Shown piece after piece: positions 11,554-21,129 of a stretch of 50,069 nucleotides of DNA (position 1 is the stretch's first letter; each line of letters starts with the position of its first letter). Position numbers and translations under genes: made by a program. The notes below the pieces were generated by a model that was not told the DNA's origin, did no database searches, and saw only the letters and a program-made list of their open reading frames with translations. The stretch comes from Cyanophora paradoxa (Eukaryota > Glaucocystophyceae > Cyanophorales > Cyanophoraceae): positions 1-50,069 of the forward strand of contig QPMI01000172.1 in the NCBI GenBank assembly GCA_004431415.1, in the 5' to 3' direction.

Positions 11554-12031
11554 CAAGACAGTCAGAATTCGAATGATGAGGACATGAAGAAGCTTCAGGC
11601 TGAGCAGGCCGAGCAGCAATCTCGGCATCGACAGAACGAGGCTGATGAGGCAGAGATCGCGCGCCGATTTGAAGCCGATTCTTCGCTCCATCGCGTTCAG
11701 AATCCCGAGTTCGAAAGAGCGACTGCCGATTACGGTCGCTTCTTCAAGGACGCTAATGTCCGTCTCCTGGTTCGTTCATTCTTTAACTCTCCTCTCCTTG
11801 TGTCGCTGCTGCAACATCATGATGCAGGAGGAGACTGCAATGGACGTGACACTTCAGCAAGGATCTTCATCACGTTCAGAGCCACTGGACCTGCTGGTCA
11901 CACTTGCCACAGGGAAATCAGCTGCAGCAGTGGCATCAAATATTCCTGATGGGGATGAGTCCGGCTTGTCGTCGGACGAGGAGGAGATGACTACGCACCG
12001 CAGCCAGGTTGGTGGAGATGAGCTTGATTAA
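11554..12031 (+). pseudogene. 3' end of the unknown coiled-coil gene, copy 2
   Basis: Only the coiled-coil exon (to about 11768) and the last exon (about 11827-12031) are present. The 5' exons seen before 4769 are missing, replaced by truncated SEL1L. The last exon keeps an open acidic tail (DESGLSSDEEEM...GGDELD, stop at 12029-12031), so this copy shows the true C-terminus even though it lacks its own start and promoter. Confidence 0.6.
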
Positions 12032-12267
12032 TGACCTGCCAGGCTGGTGCGCATCCCGCCAGTCCGCATGCGCACGCAAATAAGAAGAATTCCGTCCCAG
12101 CTGCAGATTTCAGGAATACGAAGCATTCATCAAACCGATTAGCTAGCTCTAGGATAGAGCTCGCGCGCAGTATCGCTTGAAGATGGGCTGCTATAGATAG
12201 CTTTTACAGAAAAAATAAAAAAAAGCAAAAAAAACGTAAAAAAGTGAACCGCTGCACCGAAACCAAC

Positions 12268-12465
12268 ATTACCTCGGCGAGTTTACCCCGACGTCTTTAC
12301 CTCGCCAACTTTACCTCGGCGAGTTTACACCGACGTCTTTACCCCGCTTTTCACAACTTTACCACCCTGACTTTACCCCGGCGACTTTACCCTGGTGACT
12401 TTACAGTGGTGTAACGCAAACAGCACAACTTTACCACACCCTAAGTTTACCATATGGTAAACTTA
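12268..12465 (+). repeat. TTTACC array and palindrome, copy 2
   Basis: The sequence is identical in layout to 5481-5678, with the 24-bp palindrome at 12442-12465. Preservation of every hexamer cannot be taken as selection, because the whole unit is a recent duplicate. Confidence 0.9.
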
Positions 12466-12686
12466 ATTTCTGGCTCCCAGTGTACTGTAGAATGCAAAAC
12501 TTTATTAGTCTAAAATATCGGGGTTTTGGCATCTTTATTACGGTAATAATATTACCTAGTATATATTTAATATTTATGACTTGGCGCTGAGAGCTTTATT
12601 AGCGGCCTTCATTGCAATTGGGGGGTGCCCCCCGCCCCCGGCCCCCCTCCGCGAGCCACGCATGAGGAGGCTATAGCTATGCCCCG

Positions 12687-12717
<31 letters not shown>

Positions 12718-13679
12718 GCCCCTCCTCCAAACCCCGCCCCCCCCCCCCCCCCCCCCCCCGCATGCACACACACAACGCCCAAGTACCCTGCAATGTGCAC
12801 GCGCACAAGTATACGTACCCCCCTTGCCGCAGTGCACCACCGCACGCGCGCGGCCGGCGCCTGCACTTAAGCTTGCTGCACTTGCACAGGGCCGGGCGCA
12901 GTCTGCCAGCTGCAGCTAGCGCTGCATGCGCAGCCGTGACGTCGACGTCGACGTGGGGTCCGGTGGGGAGGCCTATAGCTAGCCGCTAGTGGCTATGTAT
13001 AGACAGTATAGGTCGACGTCGGCGTGCACCATTATTTTCAATTGGCCATGGAACTTCGGAAGGCCGCGGCCGGATCCCGGAGCTCGCGAGTCGCGAGCGT
13101 GCAGGCCTAGGCCTGCATCATGGGCCTCATGGCATGCGAGTCGTGATGCGACGGCCGCGGGCTATACATACATATTTTGACGGGGCTAGCGCTCAGGGCT
13201 AATTATAAGTGGCAATTTTGGTAAGTGGCAACTTTGGTATGCTTATGTATCGACATCATGAAACACGCATTCCTGCTGCGCGAGCTAGCTACTAGGCTAG
13301 CGCTAGGGGCTTCATCTCACTGCTTCACAGAAACACACGTGCACGGGCCGACTGGAGACCCCACGGACCTGCAGCCAGCGAAAGGGTACATGTACATGCT
13401 CAGCTCAGACTAATCTTCCGTTCCTGGAAAGTGTTCCTAAATACGTAAAGCCTCGTCGGTACCCAAGTCTAGACATGATTCCTGGGAAGTATTCTGAAAG
13501 AGTTCCCGATACCTACGTCGAATTGATCTCGCTAAGAGCTGCGTCTACATAGACAAAGAGAACGCAGGCCGACGGGGGACCCCAAAGCCTGCCCTCCCTC
13601 CCCAGCTATGACTAGCGCCAAGCCAGACGCTGTAAAGACTGTATACGGGCGCGCGCGGTGCGGGCCGCTCAGGCGACGA
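12466..13679. other. Intergenic, copy 2
   Basis: Same content as 5679-6872. The C runs (12687-12715 and 12737-12759) differ in length from unit 1 by a few bases, as expected of slippage or read error. No gene is supported. Confidence 0.75.
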
Positions 13680-14422
13680 TCATCGAGGAGAGCTCGAGGG
13701 CTGGGGCGAGCCGCCGGCGCTCGAAGGGGCGGGGGCCGGCGGGGCGCCGGACCAGACGTAGAAGACGGGGGTGCGGGCGAAGCCGTTGAAGTTGGTGGAG
13801 GCGCAGCTCATGGCGTGGCCCATGGCGGGGAAGAGGAGCCAGTCGCCGACCTCCATCCTGGGGAGGCGCGCGTGCCGCAAGATGCAGTCCAGCGAGTCGC
13901 ACGTCTGCCCGTACACCGTCACGTTGTAGAGGGCCTCGCCGGGGGCCGGCGCCCGCAGCGGCAGGGCCACGATCTGCGGCGGCGCCGCCCCCTGCGTCGT
14001 CGCGGGGTTGAAGGAGCCGTACACGCCCTCGTTCACGTAGAAGAGGAAGTCCGGCACGGGCGAGGGCGCCCCGTGCTGCTGCTGCTGCTGCTGAGGGTGC
14101 GGGTGCGGGTGCGATTGCGGGTCGGCGTGTGCCGAGGCGGCCGACGGCCCTGCGCCGCTCCCAAGGGACGAGAGGGCGGAGGAGGCGGAGGAGGAGGGGG
14201 TCACGAGGGGCGGGGGGGAGGACTCGGGGCCTGCCGCGCGGGGGTACAGGTCCGTCAGAGCCGAGTCGCGCGCGGGCGAGGTCGGAGGCGGCGGGGCGCA
14301 CTCGAGTCGGCGGGGCGGCTGTGCTGCACGTCGCGGCGCGCGATGACGTTGACCGCCAACGTCTGGATCTCCTGCGCGCGACAAGGAGGGGCGCGGCTCG
14401 GGTCAGCCGTGCGGCCGGCAGC

Positions 14423-14460
<38 letters not shown>

Positions 14461-15896
14461 AGCGCGGCCGCACCTGGACGAGGAAGCGGCTGGGCTCGGC
14501 GGTCAGGGCGACGCCCTCGGGGACGAGCTCGCCGAGGAGCGGCCCGACGGCGGCGGCGAGCCGCGCGAGGGCTTCTTGGGAGGCCGGCCACGCGGAGCCG
14601 AGGTCCAGCGCGCGGACCTCGTGCCCGTGGCGGGCGGCCGCCGCCAGCGCGTGGCGCGAGAGCCGCAGGCACTCCGCGAGGTGCTCGGGCGTCCAGGCCC
14701 CGCCGCCCGCCGCCAGGCTCAGGCCCACCACGCGCAGCCCGGCGTCCCTCGCAGCCTTCAGGAGCCCCTCCGCGTCTGCGGCGGCGACGGCGGCGGTGAG
14801 CGCGCGCGGCGCGGGAGACGCGACGCTGCCCGCCGCCGGACGCACCGGCGAACGTCGACACGCGCCGCGTGCTGTTCGCCTCGGCATTCGGCTCGCATCG
14901 GAGCTGGAGCACGAGCTCGACGTCCTTGAGCTGCTGGAAGTTCGAAAGGTCTGCCGGCGCAGCGCGTCAGCGCTCGCAAACGAGCGGAGCGACAGGCAAG
15001 CTGACCCGTGTCGGCGTTGAAGGCAAACTTTCTAACTCCGAGAGCCTGCCCGCGTGCCGGCCGGTCAGCGAGCTGTCAGGAGTCTGGCTCTGGGCAGGCG
15101 CTGACGTGTGCGGCCTGGATGTGGCCCCGCGGTACTTGCGGGTTTGCGCAGACCACGGAGTGCTGGTCCGGATCGAATGAGTTCAGCTTGAGCACGTGCG
15201 CGAGGAGTTTCGCCTGCGATGCGCGGTCGGTGGCGGGGCGGCCGGCGGCACATCAAACGCATCACCTCGTTAAGGCCGTCGACCGCGAATACGAAATCAA
15301 GCCAGTGGAGCACATTCAGAATCGCCGCATCGAGGTTACACCTCAAACCTGATCGGCGGGGCAAGTCATAATCAAATGCGCGGGCACGCGCGTTACGCGT
15401 GTGAGCATCCGCGGCCTCGCGGGGGCCGCCGATGGCACTGACCGAAGACGGGTCTTGTCCGAGGAAAAAGCTCCCGCCAGGACGCCGCTCGCCGGGCGAG
15501 CGCGCCCAGATCCAGCACGTAGAACGCATCTTCCAGCCCGCTCACGATCTTGCTGTTCACGACATCCTCTATCTGCATCAGGAGAGCGTTAGTTCGAAAA
15601 CCCAAGCGCGAGAGCGCATGATGGAGTGCGACAACCAAGTTCCCGCGTGGACACTCGTTTGACCGTGAGGTGGCATCTAGGCCGGCCGGGGACGCGACGG
15701 AATAACATGCAGAGCATTTGACACTCTAAATCTTGGCGAGGCCCGCCAATGACGGGCCGGGGGACGGGGGCGTCGGGGGCATGGCGAAGATGCGTACCTT
15801 GGCGTTGGCGGGGAGCGCCTCCACGTCAACGTGCCGCTGGAGCTCGTTGAAGATCGCATCCTCTTCGCAGCGCGTCCGGCTGTTCCCAGCGCCCAT
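13680..15896 (-). CDS. Ornithine decarboxylase-like pseudoenzyme, copy 2
   Basis: Exons (minus strand): 15896-15798, 15572-15443, 15348-15266, 15213-15106, 15045-15006, 14950-14846, 14775-14474, 14371-14302, 14230-13680; all phases agree. The product aligns end to end with eukaryotic ODC: DAFYVLDLG, CANP, GVRKFAFNAD, AEPSRF, EGVYGSFN, QTCDSLD, GDWLLF, FNGF. PLP contacts are lost. The lysine of ODC's YAVKCN is Arg (FGLRCN), FHVGSG is LAAGGG, the glycine loop GGGFPG is GSAWPA, and MGAYT is MGHAM. The Cys-Asp pair of the second active-site half remains. By family logic it cannot be a normal decarboxylase; an antizyme-inhibitor or regulatory-subunit role is inferred. A Pro/Ser/His/Gln-rich insert precedes EGVYGSFN. 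One missing G near 13695 changes the last residues relative to copy 1. Confidence 0.82.
14426..14458 (+). repeat. (CAG)11 microsatellite, copy 2
   Basis: Twin of 7631-7663, in the same intron, with the same unit count. Confidence 0.95.
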
Positions 15897-16012
15897 TTGC
15901 TCGACGAAGAGGCTTAGTTGCGAATACCTTGTACCCCCACAGGCAAGAACTTCGTCGGCCTTCCTCGCTGTTCTGTGGTCGGCGGGAGGTGGCGGACCTC
16001 GAGCGGTTCGAG
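15897..16012. promoter_or_regulatory. Compact divergent promoter between ODC-like gene and SEL1L
   Basis: The two start codons face away from each other across 116 bp, so 5' untranslated regions and promoters must overlap or be very short. I see no TATA box. The call rests on geometry only. Confidence 0.5.
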
Positions 16013-19000
16013 ATGCGCTGGGCGACTTGGCCGTCCGCCGCGGCAGGGGTGTTCGTCGTCGCCTTCCTCGCCGGTCCGAGCGCCGCAACCCGCGCATATC
16101 CGAGGCCGAAGCCGTTAGAGTGGGCTTCTGACACATCCGCACCGCCGTTGCGCAGTCTCGTGCGCTCAAGAGGTCGGAGACGCGGCCGCTCCTCCTGCCG
16201 ATGCCACACCCGCAGTGAACACCACTGCTCTCTACTACGAGGCTCTCGTGAGTCTCTTTCCTCGAATCACCGCTCGCCTCATCACCGCCTGCCCAGGATG
16301 CCCTGGAAGCGGAGTCCGAGGCGGAGCAGGCGCGTGGCCTGAAGAAGATGGTGGAGGCGTCGGCTCTCGGCAGCCTCGATGCGCTCGCCAAGCTCCTCGA
16401 CGTGTACAGGGTCCGCTGCGGTCGCACGCCGGAACCGACGGCGTAGCGCGCTGACGGCGCGCAGTTCAAGACGGAGCTCCCCGCGCCGTCGATATCCACG
16501 CTGCGGGCGCAGCTGTTCGCCCTGGACGAGCACACGCTCGACGCTGACCTCCTGTCCGCCCCGCCGCGCGCCGCCCGCCGCGCGCCGCGCCGCCGCGCCA
16601 ACCGTCCCTTAGGTACGACCGCGGCATGCTCCTGGCGACGGGGGCGGGCCTGGAGGAGGGCGGGGATCGCTCGACGGAGGAGGCGCAGGCGGACCTGCGG
16701 AAGGGGATCGACCTGATCGCGCGGGCGGCCGAGGCGGGCGAGAAGCGCGCCGTGCAGGCGATGGCGTACGCGCGGCTGACGGGGCGCGACGGCCTGCCCA
16801 AGAGCTGCCCGGAGGCCCTCGAGGACTACATGGAGAGCGCGGCGCACGGCATCCGCGCCACCGAGAACCGCGCCGGTTCCGCCGCCGCCCGCCCGCCCGC
16901 CTGCCCGCCCGCCCCGGCCCCTCGCCCTGATCGCCCTCGGGGCGCAGGGCCGCTGTACCCGCACTACACGGTGCTGCGGGAGGAGGACGAGACGGGGGTG
17001 GACGTGCTCGCGGAGGAGAAGCAGATCCTCGAGATCGACGAGCACGACGCCGTCATGGGCGACCCCGACGCCCAGGCGCGCGGGCGAACGCTCCCCCGCC
17101 CCCTTCCGTGCCCCGCTGACGCGGAGCAGGTGCGGATGGGCCAGCGGCACCTGACGGGTGAGGCGGGCGTGGGGCGGGACCCCGGCGCCGCCATGCAGAA
17201 CTTCCGGCAGGCTGCCGACGCGGGGGACCCGCACGGTGCCTGCCCCCCAGGCCCCTCCTGCAGGGCGGTGGACGGCCGGCTCACCCGCGGCGGGGCCGGG
17301 GCGCAGGCATGTTCTTCCTTGGGTACCTCCGCCTCTCCGAGATCGTCAACGCCGGCATCGTGCGCCTCGGCCGTACCCCCGCCCCTCCCCCGCCCCGCCT
17401 CTCACCGTACCCCCCCGCAGCGGAGCGGGAACGGGAGCCGCTCGCCCGAGGACGAGGCGGAGCTGAAGGAGGCGCACTCGCTCCTCGAGCGCGCCTCCGC
17501 CGCCGGCGTGCGCACGCGCATGCGCGGCGCGGGCCGCATCAGCGCCCTGCTCAGCGGTGCCGGCAGGTTGTGGAGGCGACGGCGGCGCTGGGGCAGGCCT
17601 ACATCCACTCCTGGGGCGTCCAGGCCAACGTTACGAAGGCGCGAGAGAGCGAGCGGATGTAGAAGAAGACCCGCGACCGCATGCTGAGCCTCCCGCAGGG
17701 CCTGGAGCTGCTGCGGGCGGCGGCGCGGCAGGGGGCGGTGGAGGCGACCTTCCAGCTCGGCTCCCTCCTCCTCGACGGCGTCCTCGAGTTCACCATGGAC
17801 GCCGCCTCCGGCTCCACCCGCGTCCGCCCCGCCCCGCCCCGCCCCGCCCCGCCCCGCTCCGCGCAGCTTTGTTGGAACGCTGGGCCCCCGCAGGGGATCA
17901 TGGTGCGTGACGAGGCGCGGGCGCTGCGGTACCTGCGGGCGGCGTACGCGCGGGGGCACTGGCGCGCCGGCTACCCGCTTGCCGTCGTGCACGCCGAGGG
18001 CCGCGCCAACGCCTCCCGCTCCTGCCCCCGGTCCGTCGCGCCCCGTCGCCTCGGCCTCGGCCTGGCCTTAGCCGCCTGGGCAGGGCGGCGCGGTTCGCGA
18101 AGGCGGTGGCGGAGGACAACGGGGACGTGGCGGAGCTGACCGACGCTGCCCACCGCGTCCGCCCGCCCCGCCCCGCCCCGCCCTGCGCGTGTGTCCGGCC
18201 CTCCCTGAGGCGGCCCCGGGCGGGCCGGCAGGCGTGGCGGGAGCTGCGGGACGCGGGGCGGGCCCTCGCTCTCTACGCCGAGGCCGCCCTCCTCGGCTCC
18301 GAGGTCGCCCAGGTGCCCCGGCCCTGCCTCCTCCTGGGCCGGCCCGGCCCGGCCCGGCTCGGCTCGAGCGGGCGCGCCCGCCGCGCAGGTCAACGCGGCG
18401 CACCTGATCGTGACCGAGGCCGTCCCCGCCAGCCCCGCCAGGCCCGCCCCGCCCCGCCCGCCTAGATGGGCAGCCTCGGCTGAGCTGACGGGCGGCGCGC
18501 AGGGGATGGCAGGCCCTCGACATGCTGGGGCGCGCCGCCGAGCAGGCGAGAGAGCGCGCGCGCGCGTCCGGACCAGCATAGACGCCAGGCTCGATTCGCC
18601 GCTGAGCGCGGGGCGCGCGCGCGCAGGGCGCGGCGGACGCGATGCTGGCCCTGGGCGACCTCTACTACTACGGCCGCTCCGGCCCCGTGCGCCCGCTCGC
18701 CCTCCGCTTCCGGCGCCCGTCCCCCGCCTCTTACGCTTATATAATTATCGTATTCCGTGCCCCGCAGGTGGCGGCGCCGGGGGGGCGGGACGAGGCGCTC
18801 GCGGCGGACTGGTACGAGCGCGCGGCGGCGCTGGCGGACGTCAAGCGTGACGACTTCCGCGCCGACATCGACTGGGTGCGCCCGCCGCTGCCTGGCGGCT
18901 GCCCGGCCGGCCGGTCGGGCCGAGCGGCTGAGGGGCGGCAGGTCTACTCGAACCGGGAGAGCCTGAACGAGAGCGTGTCGGAGGTGGCGACGTACCGGGT

Positions 19001-20545
19001 CACGCCGGCGGAGGCGGCGCAGCAGTACCAGCGGGGCCAGCAGGAGCGCCTCCGCCAGCAGCAGGCCGAGGCCGAGGGCGCCGCCCCCGACGCCGCGGCG
19101 GAGCCGGCGCCGCCCGGCGACGGGACTCCGCCCTCCGCGGAGGGCGCCGCGGAGGGCGCGGACGCGGCGGGGCAGCCGGCGCCCCTCCCGAGGGGGCGGC
19201 CCAGGCCGACAAGAAGGTCCGTCCGGGGCCCGCTGCCCCCGCCCGCTGCGCCCCGCCCGCCCCGCCCCGCCCGGCCCCGCCCGACGGCCCCGCCCGACGG
19301 CGCCGGCGCGCAGCGGTCGCTGTTCGGGCAGTTGGAGCTGCCGCCGGAGCAGGAGGAGCGCCTCTGGAGCTTCCTCCTCGGCCACGGCATCGCCCCGAGG
19401 ACGTCCAGCTCCTCCCCGCCGACGCCGACGCCGCCGCCGGCCCCGCCGAGGGCCCGGGGGCGCCGGCGCGGCCGGCGGCGGCGGCGGCGCCTTCGGGGGC
19501 GGCGCCTTCGGAGGCGGCGCGGTCGGCGGCGTGGCGGGCGGCGCGGCGGGCGGCGCGGCGGGCTTCTTCGCCGCGGGCGCCGCCGCCGCCGGCGCCGGCG
19601 CGGGGCGATGGACGGGGGGCGGCCGGCGGCGCCGCGGGGCGGACGGCGCGGCGGCGGCGGCGGCGGTGGTCGGGGCCCCGCCGGCTGGGCGGAGGAGGGG
19701 GAGGGAACCGAGGAGGAGTACTTCGATTCGGCGTCGGGCCCCGAGGGGCCCTACGACGACGACGGGTACCCCCGCGGCCCGGAGGGGCACGACGACGGGG
19801 GGTACCAGCCCGCCGACGAGGCGCGGGGCGACGCGGCGGAGGCGGCGGGCGCGGGGCCGGCGGAGGAGCGGGCGCCGCTCACGCCCGAGGACGAGGGGTA
19901 CGGGCGGTCGCCGCGGCAGCGGAGGCGGTACCGGCGGGGCCACTTCGCGGAGGGCGGGGCGGAGGCGGAGGGGCGGGAGGCGCTGCAGCTGCAGGCCGAC
20001 TTCGGCGCGACGAGCTCCGAGTCCGCCCCGCCCCAGGCCCTCTTCAACCTCGCCTGGTGCCGCGAGGCCGGCGCCGGCCGGCCCGCGACTGGGCGGCCGC
20101 CGACGAGGGGTACGCTAAGGCGGCGGCAGCGGCGGGCGAGGCGGGGGACGGCGACTTTGGGCGCGCGGCGCGCGTCTTCGCGATGCGGTTCGTGGCCGGC
20201 GCGGCGCGCGCGCGGCTGCGGCTCCGGCGGCACCTCGCCCTCGGCGGCGAGGCCCTCTCGAACGCCCTCTTCGCCGCCGCCGCCCTCTCCGCCCTCCTCG
20301 CCCTCGCCCGCGCCGCCGCGCGCGGGCCCCGCCTCCCGCCCCGCCCCAGCCCGCCCTCCACTTCGCGCCCCGGCCCCGCGCCGGCGCCGGCCCCGGCGCC
20401 TTCGAATTCGGGGGCGGAGGACGGGGCCGCCCCCTCCTCCCCGACCCACGGCGGCTCCGAGTTCGCGCCCGCAGCGGCGGCCGCGGCCGACGCCGGTGCC
20501 GACGCGCGGGAAGGGCGGCCCGCGCCCCCGCTCGAGGAGGGCTAG
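16013..20545 (+). CDS. SEL1L: SEL1L/HRD3 homologue (ER-associated degradation), full copy
   Basis: Likely the ER-membrane partner of the Hrd1 ubiquitin ligase, which selects misfolded lumenal proteins. The ATG at 16013 gives a clear signal peptide (MRWATWPSAAAGVFVVAFLAG). Exons: 16013-16172, 16216-16247, 16297-16410, 16465-16553, 16613-16875, 16948-17075, 17130-17235, 17307-17359, then from 17421 on. Sel1 repeats follow family order. SEL1L-specific stretches are recognisable: DPDAQVRMGQRHLTGEAGVG, GYPLAVVHAEG, SEVAQVNAAHLI, LGDLYYYG and ALFNLAWCREAG. A membrane helix (ALSNALFAAAALSALLALA) and a Pro/Ala-rich tail end the protein, as in SEL1L. Introns at 17076 and 17639 start with GC. A ~350-residue low-complexity block (about 18980-20010) interrupts the last Sel1 repeats. 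The frame shifts once near 20085 without an obvious intron, so one base may be missing there. Confidence 0.85.
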
Positions 20546-21129
20546 CGCGGGCTCCCGCCTCGAATCCGCCAGAATTTGTGTAGCTCCTAGGCAGTGTAGA
20601 CGAAGGGCGAGGACCGTCGGACGAGCCCGCTTCCGATGCGCCGCGGAGCGAGCCACCGGCACTGCAGGATTCGCTGCACCCGAGAGCGACTCGGCGTATT
20701 CGGGGAACGGGGCGCGGCCGCGGGCACCATTGGTAGCGCTAGCGAATGACCTATAGCTAGGCCTAGGATACAGCTCGCGATCGTCGGAGCGATGCCTTTC
20801 CAACGTAGACCCAGATAATCCTAATCACATGCATGATTGAGAAGCAACTGCAGATTATTCCAATTAATATTATAATTTTTTTTGGTGAATTACCGGCCAC
20901 AGTCTCTAGACACCAGCACTGCGGGGGCTGCCCAGGGGGCATAAAGACAAAAAAGCAAAATAACGAAATATTATAATTAACGCCACACTCACGCACACAC
21001 ACAAATTCTGCAGCTATCGAAATCTAGATCTGCAGATAGGAAGGAACTCCAGGAAAGGAAAAGAAGAGAAGCCAGGGCAACTGCAGAACCGCGCAGCACC
21101 TATAGCTAGCTATAGGCTAGGCCTAGACA
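20546..21129. other. Convergent intergenic region with a dispersed repeat
   Basis: SEL1L and the STAND gene end toward each other here. The region holds CTAG-rich palindromic DNA (near 21100: CTATAGCTAGCTATAG) and the repeat at 20875-20930. No gene is supported. Confidence 0.7.
20875..20930 (+). repeat. Dispersed repeat, copy A
   Basis: A T run is followed by GGTGAATTACCGGCCACAG, then CTCTAG, and after a short gap CCAGCACTG and GGGGGC. The same blocks occur in the same order and strand at 47990-48048. Read on the minus strand both copies contain the peptide VAGNSPKK preceded by PPQCW, hinting at a decayed mobile-element end. Confidence 0.75.

Larger units (their letters stand above)
11554..18328 (+). 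repeat. Tandem duplication, unit 2
   Basis: This is the second copy of 4769-11530. Between the units lie ~23 bp that contain another partial copy of the AGAATTC(A/G)AATGATGAGGAC word found at the start of each unit. The breakpoint thus lies within a small coding repeat of the unknown gene. To the right of 18328, SEL1L continues as unique sequence. Confidence 0.97.

Noticed and set aside
18462-19943. 493-codon minus-strand frame opposite SEL1L
   Set aside because: Low-complexity Arg/Pro/Ala antisense of the SEL1L low-complexity block; no domain.
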